The notes under the pieces were generated by a model that did not search any database, was not told where the DNA came from, and was given only the letters and a program-made list of their open reading frames with translations. A stretch of DNA of 64,000 nt from WRGT01 sp964450405 (GTDB taxonomy: Bacteria > Spirochaetota > UBA4802 > UBA5550). Of the stretch, positions 52,897-61,888 are shown piece after piece. Made by a program: the position numbers and the translations under genes. Numbering within the stretch: the first letter of the stretch is position 1; every line of letters starts with the position of its first letter. The stretch is taken from the NCBI GenBank assembly GCA_964450405.1, contig CAYVCQ010000024.1:1-64000 (forward strand), written 5' to 3'.

Positions 52897-54151
52897 AAGA
52901 AGAATAATACTCTATCAGATAGAAGATATCAGAAGCCCTCAGCTTGATTTCTATAAATCAAACGGCGGTTATCTTGCTCTTGAAAAAGCATTAAAGATGT
53001 CTCCCGCCGATATAATAGATGAAGTTAAGGAATCCAAACTCCGTGGAAGAGGTGGTGCCGGTTTTCCAGTAGGAATGAAATGGACATTCATAAAACGTGA
53101 TATGCCGGGACCTAAATATCTTATCTGCAATGCCGACGAAGGTGAACCCGGAACATTTAAAGACAGGGAAATTCTGCTGAAAAAACCTCATATGATGATA
53201 GAGGGGATGATAATCGGTGCCTTCGCAATGGGACTTGATGCAGGCTACATCTATATACGCGGTGAATTCAATGAACCCTTCGAGATGGTAAATCGTGCAA
53301 TCGAAGAGGCATATTCAGCAGGCTACCTTGGAAAGAATATTCTTGGAAGCGGTTTCTCCTTTGAACTGAATACTTATCTTGGAGCTGGTGCTTATATCTG
53401 CGGTGAAGAGTCCGCTCTTATGAATTCGCTTGAGGGTAAGCCCGGCATGCCGAGACTTAAACCGCCATTCCCTGCTCAATTCGGACTATACGGCCGCCCC
53501 ACTACGGTTAACAATGTGGAATCGTTTGCTGCTGTTCCCCCGATCATTATCAATGGCGGAAAATGGTATGCCGATATTGGCACCGCGAATTCAGGAGGAA
53601 CAAAACTTTTTTCCATCTCCGGTCATGTCGCACGTCCAGGTGTTTATGAAATTCCCATGGGTACGTCCTGGAAAGAATTCTTTTACGATATCGCCGGCGG
53701 TGTTAAAGATGGTAAACAACTCAAAGCTGTAATACCCGGAGGAAGCTCAACTCCGATCCTTAAGCCTACTGAAATTGAAAATATGAACATGGACTATGAA
53801 TCATGCATGGCATGCGGTTCAATGCTCGGTTCCGGAGGTGTAATTGTCCTGGATGAGACTACCGATATGGTAAAACTTCTTTATGGATTACTTAGATTTT
53901 ATGCACATGAATCGTGCGGACAGTGTACTCCATGCCGTGAAGGATGCAAATGGTTCTATGATATAATTACAAGAATTTATCACGGCAAAGGATGTATAGA
54001 AGATCTTGATCTTTTTGTGTCTTTAGGAAAAAATATCGGTCCCGATACAATCTGTGCATTCGGTGAAGCTTTTGTCTCCCCTACTCTCGCTATAATAAGA
54101 AAATTCAGAGATGAATTCATTGCGCATATTGAAAAAGGGGGAACTCACTGA
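52889..54151 (+). CDS. nuoF: NADH-quinone oxidoreductase subunit F
   Basis: 420 residues, NADH- and FMN-binding 51 kDa subunit with cluster N3. GRGGAGFPVGMKW is the NADH-binding glycine loop, ICNADEGEPGTFKDRE the FMN site, and ESCGQCTPCREGC the 4Fe-4S cluster cysteines. Normal length. Start overlaps nuoE; nuoG follows after 2 bases. Confidence 0.97.
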   Translation: MPERRIILYQIEDIRSPQLDFYKSNGGYLALEKALKMSPADIIDEVKESKLRGRGGAGFPVGMKWTFIKRDMPGPKYLICNADEGEPGTFKDREILLKKPHMMIEGMIIGAFAMGLDAGYIYIRGEFNEPFEMVNRAIEEAYSAGYLGKNILGSGFSFELNTYLGAGAYICGEESALMNSLEGKPGMPRLKPPFPAQFGLYGRPTTVNNVESFAAVPPIIINGGKWYADIGTANSGGTKLFSISGHVARPGVYEIPMGTSWKEFFYDIAGGVKDGKQLKAVIPGGSSTPILKPTEIENMNMDYESCMACGSMLGSGGVIVLDETTDMVKLLYGLLRFYAHESCGQCTPCREGCKWFYDIITRIYHGKGCIEDLDLFVSLGKNIGPDTICAFGEAFVSPTLAIIRKFRDEFIAHIEKGGTH

Positions 54152-54153
54152 AT

Positions 54154-55659
54154 ATGGCAACTATAACCATTGATGATAAAGTAATTGAGTTCACCGGTAA
54201 TCCAAAACTTATTGAACTGGCCCGTGAGAACGGGATTGAGATTCCTCATTTCTGTTTTCATCACGCTCTTTCCATTTCCGGCAACTGCAGAATGTGTGTA
54301 GTTGAGATCGGCACACGGCAGCGTGATTCTCAAACAGGTAATTTCTGCCTTGATACTTCGGAAAAAGAGATAGTTAACTTTACAGCCAAACCTCAGATCA
54401 GCTGTTCTCAGGTTGCCGTTGATGGAATGGTGGTTAATACTCATACACCAAAAATAGTTGAAGCCCGGAAATCGGTACTTGAATTTATTCTTGCAAACCA
54501 CCCTCTTGACTGCCCGGTATGCGATCAGGCCGGAGAGTGTGTTTTACAGGACTATGCCTTTCAGTACGGATTCGGAAAATCCCGTTTTACAGAACAGAAG
54601 CGGACTTACATGAAAAAGAAAATATCAGATGTTATAACTCCCGAAATGAACCGCTGCATACACTGCGACCGCTGTGCCCGATTTACCAGTGAAATAGTAC
54701 ACGATCACTCATTCGCAAGAACGGGCCGCGGAAACCGTCTGGAACTTGCAACTCTACCGGGAAAAATTATATCTCATAACTACCAGGGTAATATGGTTGA
54801 CATCTGTCCTGTTGGCGCTCTGACACTTACAGATTTCAGGTTCAAATCAAGGACGTGGTTTTTAAAATTCGGATTAACTCTCTGCGCATCATGCGGAAAG
54901 GGATGCAATATAAAAGTTTCTTTTAAAGATTCCAGAATTTACCGTTTAAAACCGGTATATAACGAAAATGTAAACAGCTACTGGATGTGCGATTACGGCA
55001 GATTGCGATACGATTTTTTAAATACAAACAGACGCGATTCACATTTTTTGAAAGGGGTTAAAACTCCTCTCGCCTCTACAATAGACGCAGCTGCCGGTAT
55101 GATTAAATCAGCCTCAAGTATAGGAGTTATTGCAAGTGCCGCGGAGAGCACCGGATCATGCGAATCATTGTATAATTTATTCAGTGGATTACTGCATACA
55201 CCGAATATTGATTACCGTATAGCCGAAGCGCAGATTAAGACCGACCGATCTCTGCGTAAAGGAGAATTACTGCTGGCAAATGATCCTTATCCGAACAGTA
55301 CCGGAGCGGAAGCAGCAAAACTTCTCCCGGGACCCGGAGGATTAACTGCACACGAACTTCTAGCTGATCCTCAGAAAGTTGATCTGCTTTTTATAATACT
55401 TGATGATAAAATTATTGAGAATGAAGATCTATTAAAGAATCTCTCTAAGGCTAATAAACTTATTATTGCTTCACCCTACAGCACCGGTTGGGATTCAATC
55501 GCATCTGTTTCATTTGCATTAAAGGCATATACCGAAACCAACGGATCATTCATCAATATTGACGGTATAACACAGAATTTTGAACCGGTAATGCCGACCC
55601 ATGGCGAAGCAGAGGATGGAAATATAATATTCAACATGCTGAGAGGTGCATTGGAATGA
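54154..55659 (+). CDS. nuoG: NADH-quinone oxidoreductase subunit G, short form
   Basis: 501 residues, compared with about 700-900 in many bacteria. N1b 2Fe-2S ligands are in FCFHHALSISGNCRMC and ISCSQ, with an insertion of about 20 residues between the third and fourth Cys. The HPLDCPVCDQAGEC motif (cluster N5) and RCIHCDRC with DICPVGALT (cluster N4) are complete. A CASCGKGCN plus later Cys (MCDYGR) looks like the extra N7-type cluster site. The molybdopterin-like C-terminal domain is much reduced (about 290-501). It overlaps nuoH by 4 bases (ATGA). The protein is probably functional. Confidence 0.93.
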   Translation: MATITIDDKVIEFTGNPKLIELARENGIEIPHFCFHHALSISGNCRMCVVEIGTRQRDSQTGNFCLDTSEKEIVNFTAKPQISCSQVAVDGMVVNTHTPKIVEARKSVLEFILANHPLDCPVCDQAGECVLQDYAFQYGFGKSRFTEQKRTYMKKKISDVITPEMNRCIHCDRCARFTSEIVHDHSFARTGRGNRLELATLPGKIISHNYQGNMVDICPVGALTLTDFRFKSRTWFLKFGLTLCASCGKGCNIKVSFKDSRIYRLKPVYNENVNSYWMCDYGRLRYDFLNTNRRDSHFLKGVKTPLASTIDAAAGMIKSASSIGVIASAAESTGSCESLYNLFSGLLHTPNIDYRIAEAQIKTDRSLRKGELLLANDPYPNSTGAEAAKLLPGPGGLTAHELLADPQKVDLLFIILDDKIIENEDLLKNLSKANKLIIASPYSTGWDSIASVSFALKAYTETNGSFINIDGITQNFEPVMPTHGEAEDGNIIFNMLRGALE

Positions 55660-56696
55660 GTGAATTATTTATTGAAATCCTGATCTCACTTGCAAAGACA
55701 CTTCTCTTTTTCGGAATTGTGCTCACTGGCGCTGCGTACAGCACGTTTGCCGAGAGAAGATTCGCATCATTTTTCCAGAACAGGATAGGACCTAACAGGG
55801 CCGGACCTTTAGGGCTCTTTCAGCCAATTGCAGATGGTGTGAAATTCATAATGAAAGAAGAGGTTATTCCCGGCAATGTAAACCGGTTTTTCTTTGTTGC
55901 AGCACCTTCGCTCTTTCTGTTTATCTCGCTCGTCCCATGGTCAGCAATTCCATTTGGCGACACTATGATAATAGCAGGCAGAACAATTAATTTGCAGATA
56001 GTTGATCTCAATGCCGGAGTTCTCTACATGATGGCTATTTCATCCCTGGGTGTTTACGGCATCCTTATCGGCGGTTGGGCCTCGAACAATAAGTTTTCAC
56101 TTCTCGGCGGAGTAAGGGCAACAGCTCAGATGATCAGCTACGAGATTACCATGGGTATATCAATAGCTGCAATATTTCTCATTAGTGAGAGTTTAAGTAC
56201 ACGCGAAATTGTTTTAAAACAGATGAGCTCACCGTGGCAGTGGAATTTTTTTGTACAGCCCGTGGGATTTATAATATTTTTTGTAAGTATGCTTGCAGAG
56301 TGCAACCGCAATCCATTTGACCTTGCCGAATCTGAATCTGAACTTGTTGTTGGCTATCATACTGAATACGGAGCATTCAAGTATGCTCAATTTATGCTTG
56401 GTGAATATATCAATCTGATAACAGCTTCTGCATTCATTACTCTTCTCTACTTCGGAGGATGGAGTATCCCCTTTGTTGATCTATATAAAACCGGTCTCTC
56501 TGTAAATATTATAGGAATTATATCCATGATTGTCTTTCTCTCAAAGACTGCATTCTTTGTTTTTGTATTCATGTGGATAAGATGGACACTTCCGCGGTTC
56601 AGATATGATCAGCTGATGCATCTTGGATGGAATATACTTCTTCCATTGTCTATAGTTAATCTGCTGGTGACAGCTTTTGTAGCGGTTATACTGTAA
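55656..56696 (+). CDS. nuoH: NADH-quinone oxidoreductase subunit H
   Basis: 346 residues with about eight transmembrane helices. ERRFASFFQNRIGPNRAGP is the family signature at the quinone channel, followed by GLFQPIADGVK and NPFDLAESESELV with the conserved acidic residues. It contacts NuoB and NuoD and couples quinone reduction to proton pumping. Start ATG overlaps the nuoG stop. Confidence 0.97.
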   Translation: MSELFIEILISLAKTLLFFGIVLTGAAYSTFAERRFASFFQNRIGPNRAGPLGLFQPIADGVKFIMKEEVIPGNVNRFFFVAAPSLFLFISLVPWSAIPFGDTMIIAGRTINLQIVDLNAGVLYMMAISSLGVYGILIGGWASNNKFSLLGGVRATAQMISYEITMGISIAAIFLISESLSTREIVLKQMSSPWQWNFFVQPVGFIIFFVSMLAECNRNPFDLAESESELVVGYHTEYGAFKYAQFMLGEYINLITASAFITLLYFGGWSIPFVDLYKTGLSVNIIGIISMIVFLSKTAFFVFVFMWIRWTLPRFRYDQLMHLGWNILLPLSIVNLLVTAFVAVIL

Positions 56697-56730
56697 TGAA
56701 AATTTTCAGATCAAAACCGGAGAGTTTTTT

Positions 56731-57249
56731 ATGTCTATAAATGTCAGGAAAAAGTATCTTAAAAGAATAAATGGAATGAGTTTCATTGATTCGCTTTATC
56801 TCCCTGCCATTTTCAAAGGGATGCTTATAACTTTAAAACACTTTCTCTTTACAAAACCATGGACAACACAATATCCCGAAGAACTGAAAGCACCTGTACC
56901 GCGTTTCCGCGGCAAACATGTTATGAAACGTGACGAACAGAACCGGGAACGATGTACCGCATGTTACTGCTGTCAGTATTCATGCCCTGCGGATTGCATA
57001 GTCATAGTGGCAGCCGAAGTAACACCGGAGATACAGCATAATCATCCCGAAGACAAGTACGCTAAATCATTTGAGATCGATCTTCTGCGATGCATATTCT
57101 GCGGATTCTGTCAGGATGCATGCCCCAAGGCTGCAATTTTTCTTGAAGAGGAATATGCACTGGCCGGATTCAGCGACCGGAGTACTTATATTCTTACAAA
57201 AGATCAGATGATGGAGAAGAAAGGTGGAAAGGAAAAGATCAGAGTTTGA
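56731..57249 (+). CDS. nuoI: NADH-quinone oxidoreductase subunit I
   Basis: 172 residues, TYKY ferredoxin-like subunit with two 4Fe-4S clusters (N6a, N6b): CTACYCCQYSCPADCI and CIFCGFCQDACPKAA. Peripheral arm near NuoB and NuoD. Starts 34 bases after nuoH. It is followed by the second large gap in the operon (223 bases), which contains another palindromic repeat. Confidence 0.96.
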   Translation: MSINVRKKYLKRINGMSFIDSLYLPAIFKGMLITLKHFLFTKPWTTQYPEELKAPVPRFRGKHVMKRDEQNRERCTACYCCQYSCPADCIVIVAAEVTPEIQHNHPEDKYAKSFEIDLLRCIFCGFCQDACPKAAIFLEEEYALAGFSDRSTYILTKDQMMEKKGGKEKIRV

Positions 57250-57291
57250 AGAATATTCACTCTATATATTTTAAATGAAAATTATTTTTTG

Positions 57292-57395
57292 GTCATACCG
57301 GCTGAAGTGTAGCGGAATGCCGGTATCTCATACGATAATGTTTACTATGAGATTCCGGTATTTGCAAGCCTGGAAGACGCAAAACCGGAATGACA
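57292..57395 (-). mobile_element. Palindromic MITE-like repeat, copy 5 (inverted, inside nuo operon)
   Basis: This copy reads as the reverse complement of the others: GTCATACCGG, then GGTATCTCAT and GAGATTCCGG, ending CCGGAATGAC. It sits between nuoI and nuoJ. It is 104 bases, as in copy 4, and in opposite orientation, so insertions occurred independently or in both directions. One arm has changed (GTCATACC), lowering the match of the outer pair. Confidence 0.82.
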
Positions 57396-57472
57396 GAGTT
57401 TTAATATTGAATTAAATTTTAATGAATATAAAAGCCGTATTCTGAAAATAAATTTTACAGGTGTATGTTTAT

Positions 57473-58021
57473 ATGGAATCACTAATTAAACCAGTTCTAT
57501 TTTATTCATTTTCTGCGGCTGCGGTAATTTCCGCGCTGCTTGTCATAATAAAAAGAAATCCGGTGACCAGCGCGATGAGTCTTGTAGTTACATTTTTCAG
57601 CATATCAGGAATATACGTTCTTCTTAATTCACAATTTATTGCAATAATGCAGGTCCTTGTCTATGCAGGGGCTATTATGGTTCTTATTCTTTTTGTTATC
57701 ATGCTGTTAAACCTCCGTTTTTCAGATCTCAGTTTAAAAAACAGAATGGTGACAAAGGCAGCACTTATCATTGCTGTTGTATTTGTAATGGCAGTTTCAC
57801 TTGTGACTATTGTATCATATGGAAAACTAAGCGGTGAAAGCGGAGGAATAACATCAAAGGTTATCTCAGAAAACGGCAGTGTTCAGATTATTGCGCGGTC
57901 CATGTTTTCAAAATACCTGCTCCCGTTTGAACTTGTCTCCCTTCTCATCACTGTTGCAGTTATCGGTGTTGTTATACTCTCAAAGAGCGGACCGGCAGTA
58001 AATAAAGAGGAGCGTTCCTGA
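57473..58021 (+). CDS. nuoJ: NADH-quinone oxidoreductase subunit J
   Basis: 182 residues, membrane subunit with about five helices. ALLVIIKRNPVTSAMSLVVT and IAIMQVLVYAGAIMVLILFV are the signature helices, with the latter forming part of the proton path. ATG 57473 is preferred over GTG 57461, with an AGGTG about 9 bases upstream. Followed by nuoK after 2 bases. Confidence 0.93.
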   Translation: MESLIKPVLFYSFSAAAVISALLVIIKRNPVTSAMSLVVTFFSISGIYVLLNSQFIAIMQVLVYAGAIMVLILFVIMLLNLRFSDLSLKNRMVTKAALIIAVVFVMAVSLVTIVSYGKLSGESGGITSKVISENGSVQIIARSMFSKYLLPFELVSLLITVAVIGVVILSKSGPAVNKEERS

Positions 58022-58023
58022 CT

Positions 58024-58329
58024 ATGGATATCACACTTAATCATTATCTGATTTTAAGCGCGGTTCTTTTTTCAATCGGTACCGCCGGGGTTCTTATCAG
58101 AAAAAACGCAATAATCATATTCATGTCCATTGAAATTATGCTGAACGCTGTGAATATAACTCTTGTGGCGTTTTCGCGCTACCAGGACCAGATTGCCGGA
58201 GAGGTTTTTGTTTTTTTTGTAATGGCCGTTGCCGCAGCTGAGGCAGCCATAGGCCTTGTTATACTTATTGCGGCCAACCGTCACAGAAAATCTGTTGATG
58301 TTGATGAGATTAACGAGTTGAGAGGTTAG
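58024..58329 (+). CDS. nuoK: NADH-quinone oxidoreductase subunit K
   Basis: 101 residues, three helices. SIEIMLNAVNITLVAFSRY carries the conserved Glu of the proton channel, and AVAAAEAAIGLVILI is the second Glu-bearing helix. Normal length. It is 2 bases after nuoJ and 4 before nuoL. Confidence 0.96.
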   Translation: MDITLNHYLILSAVLFSIGTAGVLIRKNAIIIFMSIEIMLNAVNITLVAFSRYQDQIAGEVFVFFVMAVAAAEAAIGLVILIAANRHRKSVDVDEINELRG

Positions 58330-58333
58330 GAAA

Positions 58334-60250
58334 ATGAACGTTTGCGATTACGCATGGCTGATTGTCCTGACACCGCTTATCGGGTTCCTGATAAATGGTC
58401 TTTTTGGAAAATATTTTCATGAGACAGTGATTGGGCTTATCGGATCAATTGCCTCACTGATTTCATTTGTAATCTCGGCAATGATATTCTTTAAATTTAC
58501 AGGATCATCCCCTCTCGATCAATTTGAAATAAATATTTTTAAATGGATTGCAGCTGGGAAGATAAACATCCCTGTGGCATATCAATTTGATTCACTTTCA
58601 CTGATTATGATTCTTGTTGTTACCGGAGTGGGAACGCTGATTCACTTTTATTCAATCGGTTACATGAAGGGAGAGAAGGGTTTTGCAAGATATTTCGCCT
58701 ATCTAAACCTTTTTATATTCTTTATGCTTAATCTTGTTCTTGCGAACAATCTCCTTCTGATGTTCCTCGGATGGGAGGGTGTCGGTCTCTGTTCATATTT
58801 ACTTATCGGATATTATTATGAAACAGACTATGCTCCGGCGGCCGGCTTAAAGGCCTTTGTTGTAAACCGGATTGGAGACATGGGATTTCTCATAGGTATC
58901 TTTCTTGTAATAACAAATTTCGGGACTCTGCATTTCGGAGACCTTGCAAAAATAGTCGGCGCATCACCGGTTAATGTATCACTTATGACCGTAATTACAA
59001 TTATGTTTTTCATCGGTGCTACAGGTAAATCGGCTCAGATTCCTCTTTACGTCTGGCTTCCAGATGCCATGGCGGGACCGACTCCTGTATCGGCTCTTAT
59101 ACACGCTGCAACAATGGTAACCTCCGGTGTATATATGATCGCCCGGCTTAATTTTTTATACACCCTTGCACCTGCAACAATGGCTACTGTTGCTGTAGTA
59201 GGAGGTGCCACCGCGTTATTTGCCGCAACAATCGGTATAATGCAGATGGACATAAAAAAAGTTCTTGCCTACTCAACTGTAAGTCAGCTGGGCTACATGT
59301 TTATGGCCATGGGTGTCGGGGCTTTTTCAGCCGGTATATTTCATCTTGTTACACATGCTTTTTTCAAAGCTCTTCTTTTCCTCGGATCAGGATCGATCAT
59401 TTATGCACTGCATCACGAACAGGATATGCGCAACATGGGCGGACTGTGGAAAAAACTCCCTGTTACTTTTTTTACATTCTTAATGGGAACCCTTGCAATA
59501 GCCGGTACACCTCTTTTCTCCGGATTTTTCAGCAAGGATGAAATTCTGTGGAAAGTATACAATTACAACTTCTATCTCTGGTGTGCAGGAGCTCTAGCGG
59601 CAGTGATAACTTCGTTCTATATGTTCCGTCTTGTATACCTGACATTTTCAGGTACAACGCGCTTTCACGAACATGAGGGACACCATGTGCATGAATCTCC
59701 TAAAATTATGACAATACCACTTGTTATTCTTGCAGTTCTCTCCATAATTGCCGGAGTGATGGGATTACCACATCTTCTCGATGCATTTCATTCCGGAAAT
59801 ATATTTGAGCATTTTCTTTCAAGAAGTGTACACGACGCCGACGTAGTAATCTACGGCAGCACTGTAGAATGGAAGATGATGGGTATCTCTGTGGCTGCGG
59901 CACTGATCGGATTTCTTACAGCGACGATAATATATCTGAAAAACAGATATGTCCCGGGTGATGACTCAACGATCACCGGAATAAAAAAAGTTATATATAA
60001 CAAATATTACATTGATGAACTCTACCATCATACAATTATTTCCGGTACAATAAACTTTTCAAAGACAGTACACAAATACTTTGATGTTCTGATAATTGAC
60101 GGGATTGTAAACGGAACAGGAAAAATAATTCTCCGCATTGGAGAGAGATTGAGAATACTTCAGACAGGAGTTGTTCACGATTATATGTTCTCCATGATAT
60201 TGGGAGTTGCGATTCTATTTGTTTATATTCTGACTTACAGGTTTTTTTGA
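58334..60250 (+). CDS. nuoL: NADH-quinone oxidoreductase subunit L
   Basis: 638 residues, antiporter-like proton-pumping subunit with about 16 helices and the long lateral helix at the C-terminus. FLGWEGVGLCSYLLIGYYY and KSAQIPLYVWLPDAMAGPTP are the classic antiporter signatures, with the conserved Lys and His later (YSTVSQLGYMFMAMG). Normal length. Starts 4 bases after nuoK. Confidence 0.97.
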   Translation: MNVCDYAWLIVLTPLIGFLINGLFGKYFHETVIGLIGSIASLISFVISAMIFFKFTGSSPLDQFEINIFKWIAAGKINIPVAYQFDSLSLIMILVVTGVGTLIHFYSIGYMKGEKGFARYFAYLNLFIFFMLNLVLANNLLLMFLGWEGVGLCSYLLIGYYYETDYAPAAGLKAFVVNRIGDMGFLIGIFLVITNFGTLHFGDLAKIVGASPVNVSLMTVITIMFFIGATGKSAQIPLYVWLPDAMAGPTPVSALIHAATMVTSGVYMIARLNFLYTLAPATMATVAVVGGATALFAATIGIMQMDIKKVLAYSTVSQLGYMFMAMGVGAFSAGIFHLVTHAFFKALLFLGSGSIIYALHHEQDMRNMGGLWKKLPVTFFTFLMGTLAIAGTPLFSGFFSKDEILWKVYNYNFYLWCAGALAAVITSFYMFRLVYLTFSGTTRFHEHEGHHVHESPKIMTIPLVILAVLSIIAGVMGLPHLLDAFHSGNIFEHFLSRSVHDADVVIYGSTVEWKMMGISVAAALIGFLTATIIYLKNRYVPGDDSTITGIKKVIYNKYYIDELYHHTIISGTINFSKTVHKYFDVLIIDGIVNGTGKIILRIGERLRILQTGVVHDYMFSMILGVAILFVYILTYRFF

Positions 60251-60286
60251 TGCAAATATATTTACACACGGCACTGGAGGCTGTTG

Positions 60287-61819
60287 ATGTTTGAACCCGG
60301 TTTTCCAATACTCTCACTGATTATTTTCCTGCCCATGGCAGGTGTTCTCCTGATACTGCTTGTTCCGGGAACAAGAACAGCCGTTATCAATACTATCGCT
60401 GTAATTTCCGGCAGTATATCTTTATTCTTCACCCTTATTATGTATGGAGGATTCAAAGCAGACACCGGAGGCTATCAATTCGTAGAACGTTACTACTGGA
60501 TCAGGGAGTACGGCATCAGTTTCCATATCGGAGTTGATGGAATATCACTTTTACTTATTACTCTCTCGGCGCTTCTGGGATTACTTGCAATTATATCCTC
60601 ATTCAAATCAATTAAAACACGATACAAAGAATATATGATTACTCTTCTCTTTCTCCAGTCCGGTATGACGGGAGTTTTTGCCGCTATGGATATGTTCCTG
60701 TTTTTTATTTTCTGGGAAGTTATACTTATTCCAATGTTTATACTGATCGCTCTATGGGGAGGTAAAGAGAGAGTTTATGCATCGATAAAGTTTTTTCTAT
60801 TTACGCTTTTCGGTTCCACCCTTATGCTTATCTCCATAATCTACCTTGCATATATGAGTTCATCGCAGTTCGGTCATATTAGTTATGACTTCAACGAAAT
60901 TTTTCAGCTTAAGATAGATCCGGGAACACAGCTTATGCTCTTCCTTGCGTTTGCATTGAGCTTTGCAATCAAGGTTCCGCTGTTCCCGTTCCACACATGG
61001 CTCCCTGACGCTCACACCGAGGCTCCAACAGCCGGTTCGGTAATATTGGCAGGTGTACTGCTGAAAATGGGAACATATGGATTCCTTAGATTTAATCTTC
61101 CGCTTTTTCATGATGCGGCCGTAGTCATGGCACCATATATGATAGCACTCAGCATTGTTGGAATAATATTCGGAGCACTAATGGCCATGGTTCAGCCCGA
61201 CATGAAAAAGCTTGTGGCATATTCATCTGTATCGCACATGGGTTTCATTATGCTGGGAATATTTTCAATGAACGAGGAAGGGGTATCCGGCGCGGTTATC
61301 CAGATGATAAATCATGGAGTTTCAACAGGTATGCTCTTTCTTCTTGTCGGGATGATTTACGACAGACGGCACACCCGTCTTATTGCAGATTATGGCGGAA
61401 TTGCAAAAACTGTTCCGGTATTTGCAACCTTTCTAATGATTGCTTCTCTTTCATCGATAGGACTTCCGGGGATGAACGGCTTTGTCGGAGAGATCATGAT
61501 CATGATAGGCGGATTTATGGTGAAACCATTGTATGGTATACTTGCTGCAAGCGGGGTAATACTTTCGGCTGTGTATATGCTATGGATGTATCAGCGTGTA
61601 ATGTTCGGTCCGGTCACACATGAAGAGAACAAAACATTGAAAGACCTCAGCTTCCGGGAGATATTTATACTTATACCGCTAGTATGTCTGATCTTCTGGA
61701 TCGGAATTTATCCCAAACCTCTGATGGGCAAATTTAAAACGTCAGTTCAGCAGATTATTCAGCCTTATGCAGATACCGGAATTAACGGCAGCATCAATGA
61801 ACAATCCGGGAAAAAATAA
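60287..61819 (+). CDS. nuoM: NADH-quinone oxidoreductase subunit M
   Basis: 510 residues, second antiporter-like subunit. FIFWEVILIPMFILI carries the conserved Glu; FPFHTWLPDAHTEAPTAGS and AYSSVSHMGFIMLG are signatures. ATG 60287 has GGAGG about 7 bases upstream and is preferred over the TTG at 60284. About 14 transmembrane helices. Confidence 0.97.
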   Translation: MFEPGFPILSLIIFLPMAGVLLILLVPGTRTAVINTIAVISGSISLFFTLIMYGGFKADTGGYQFVERYYWIREYGISFHIGVDGISLLLITLSALLGLLAIISSFKSIKTRYKEYMITLLFLQSGMTGVFAAMDMFLFFIFWEVILIPMFILIALWGGKERVYASIKFFLFTLFGSTLMLISIIYLAYMSSSQFGHISYDFNEIFQLKIDPGTQLMLFLAFALSFAIKVPLFPFHTWLPDAHTEAPTAGSVILAGVLLKMGTYGFLRFNLPLFHDAAVVMAPYMIALSIVGIIFGALMAMVQPDMKKLVAYSSVSHMGFIMLGIFSMNEEGVSGAVIQMINHGVSTGMLFLLVGMIYDRRHTRLIADYGGIAKTVPVFATFLMIASLSSIGLPGMNGFVGEIMIMIGGFMVKPLYGILAASGVILSAVYMLWMYQRVMFGPVTHEENKTLKDLSFREIFILIPLVCLIFWIGIYPKPLMGKFKTSVQQIIQPYADTGINGSINEQSGKK

Positions 61820-61888
61820 GATTTACTTAATGCCGACAGGTACTCCTGCCTGCATTATTTCAGTTGTGATAAAAAAAGGAGATGCCGC

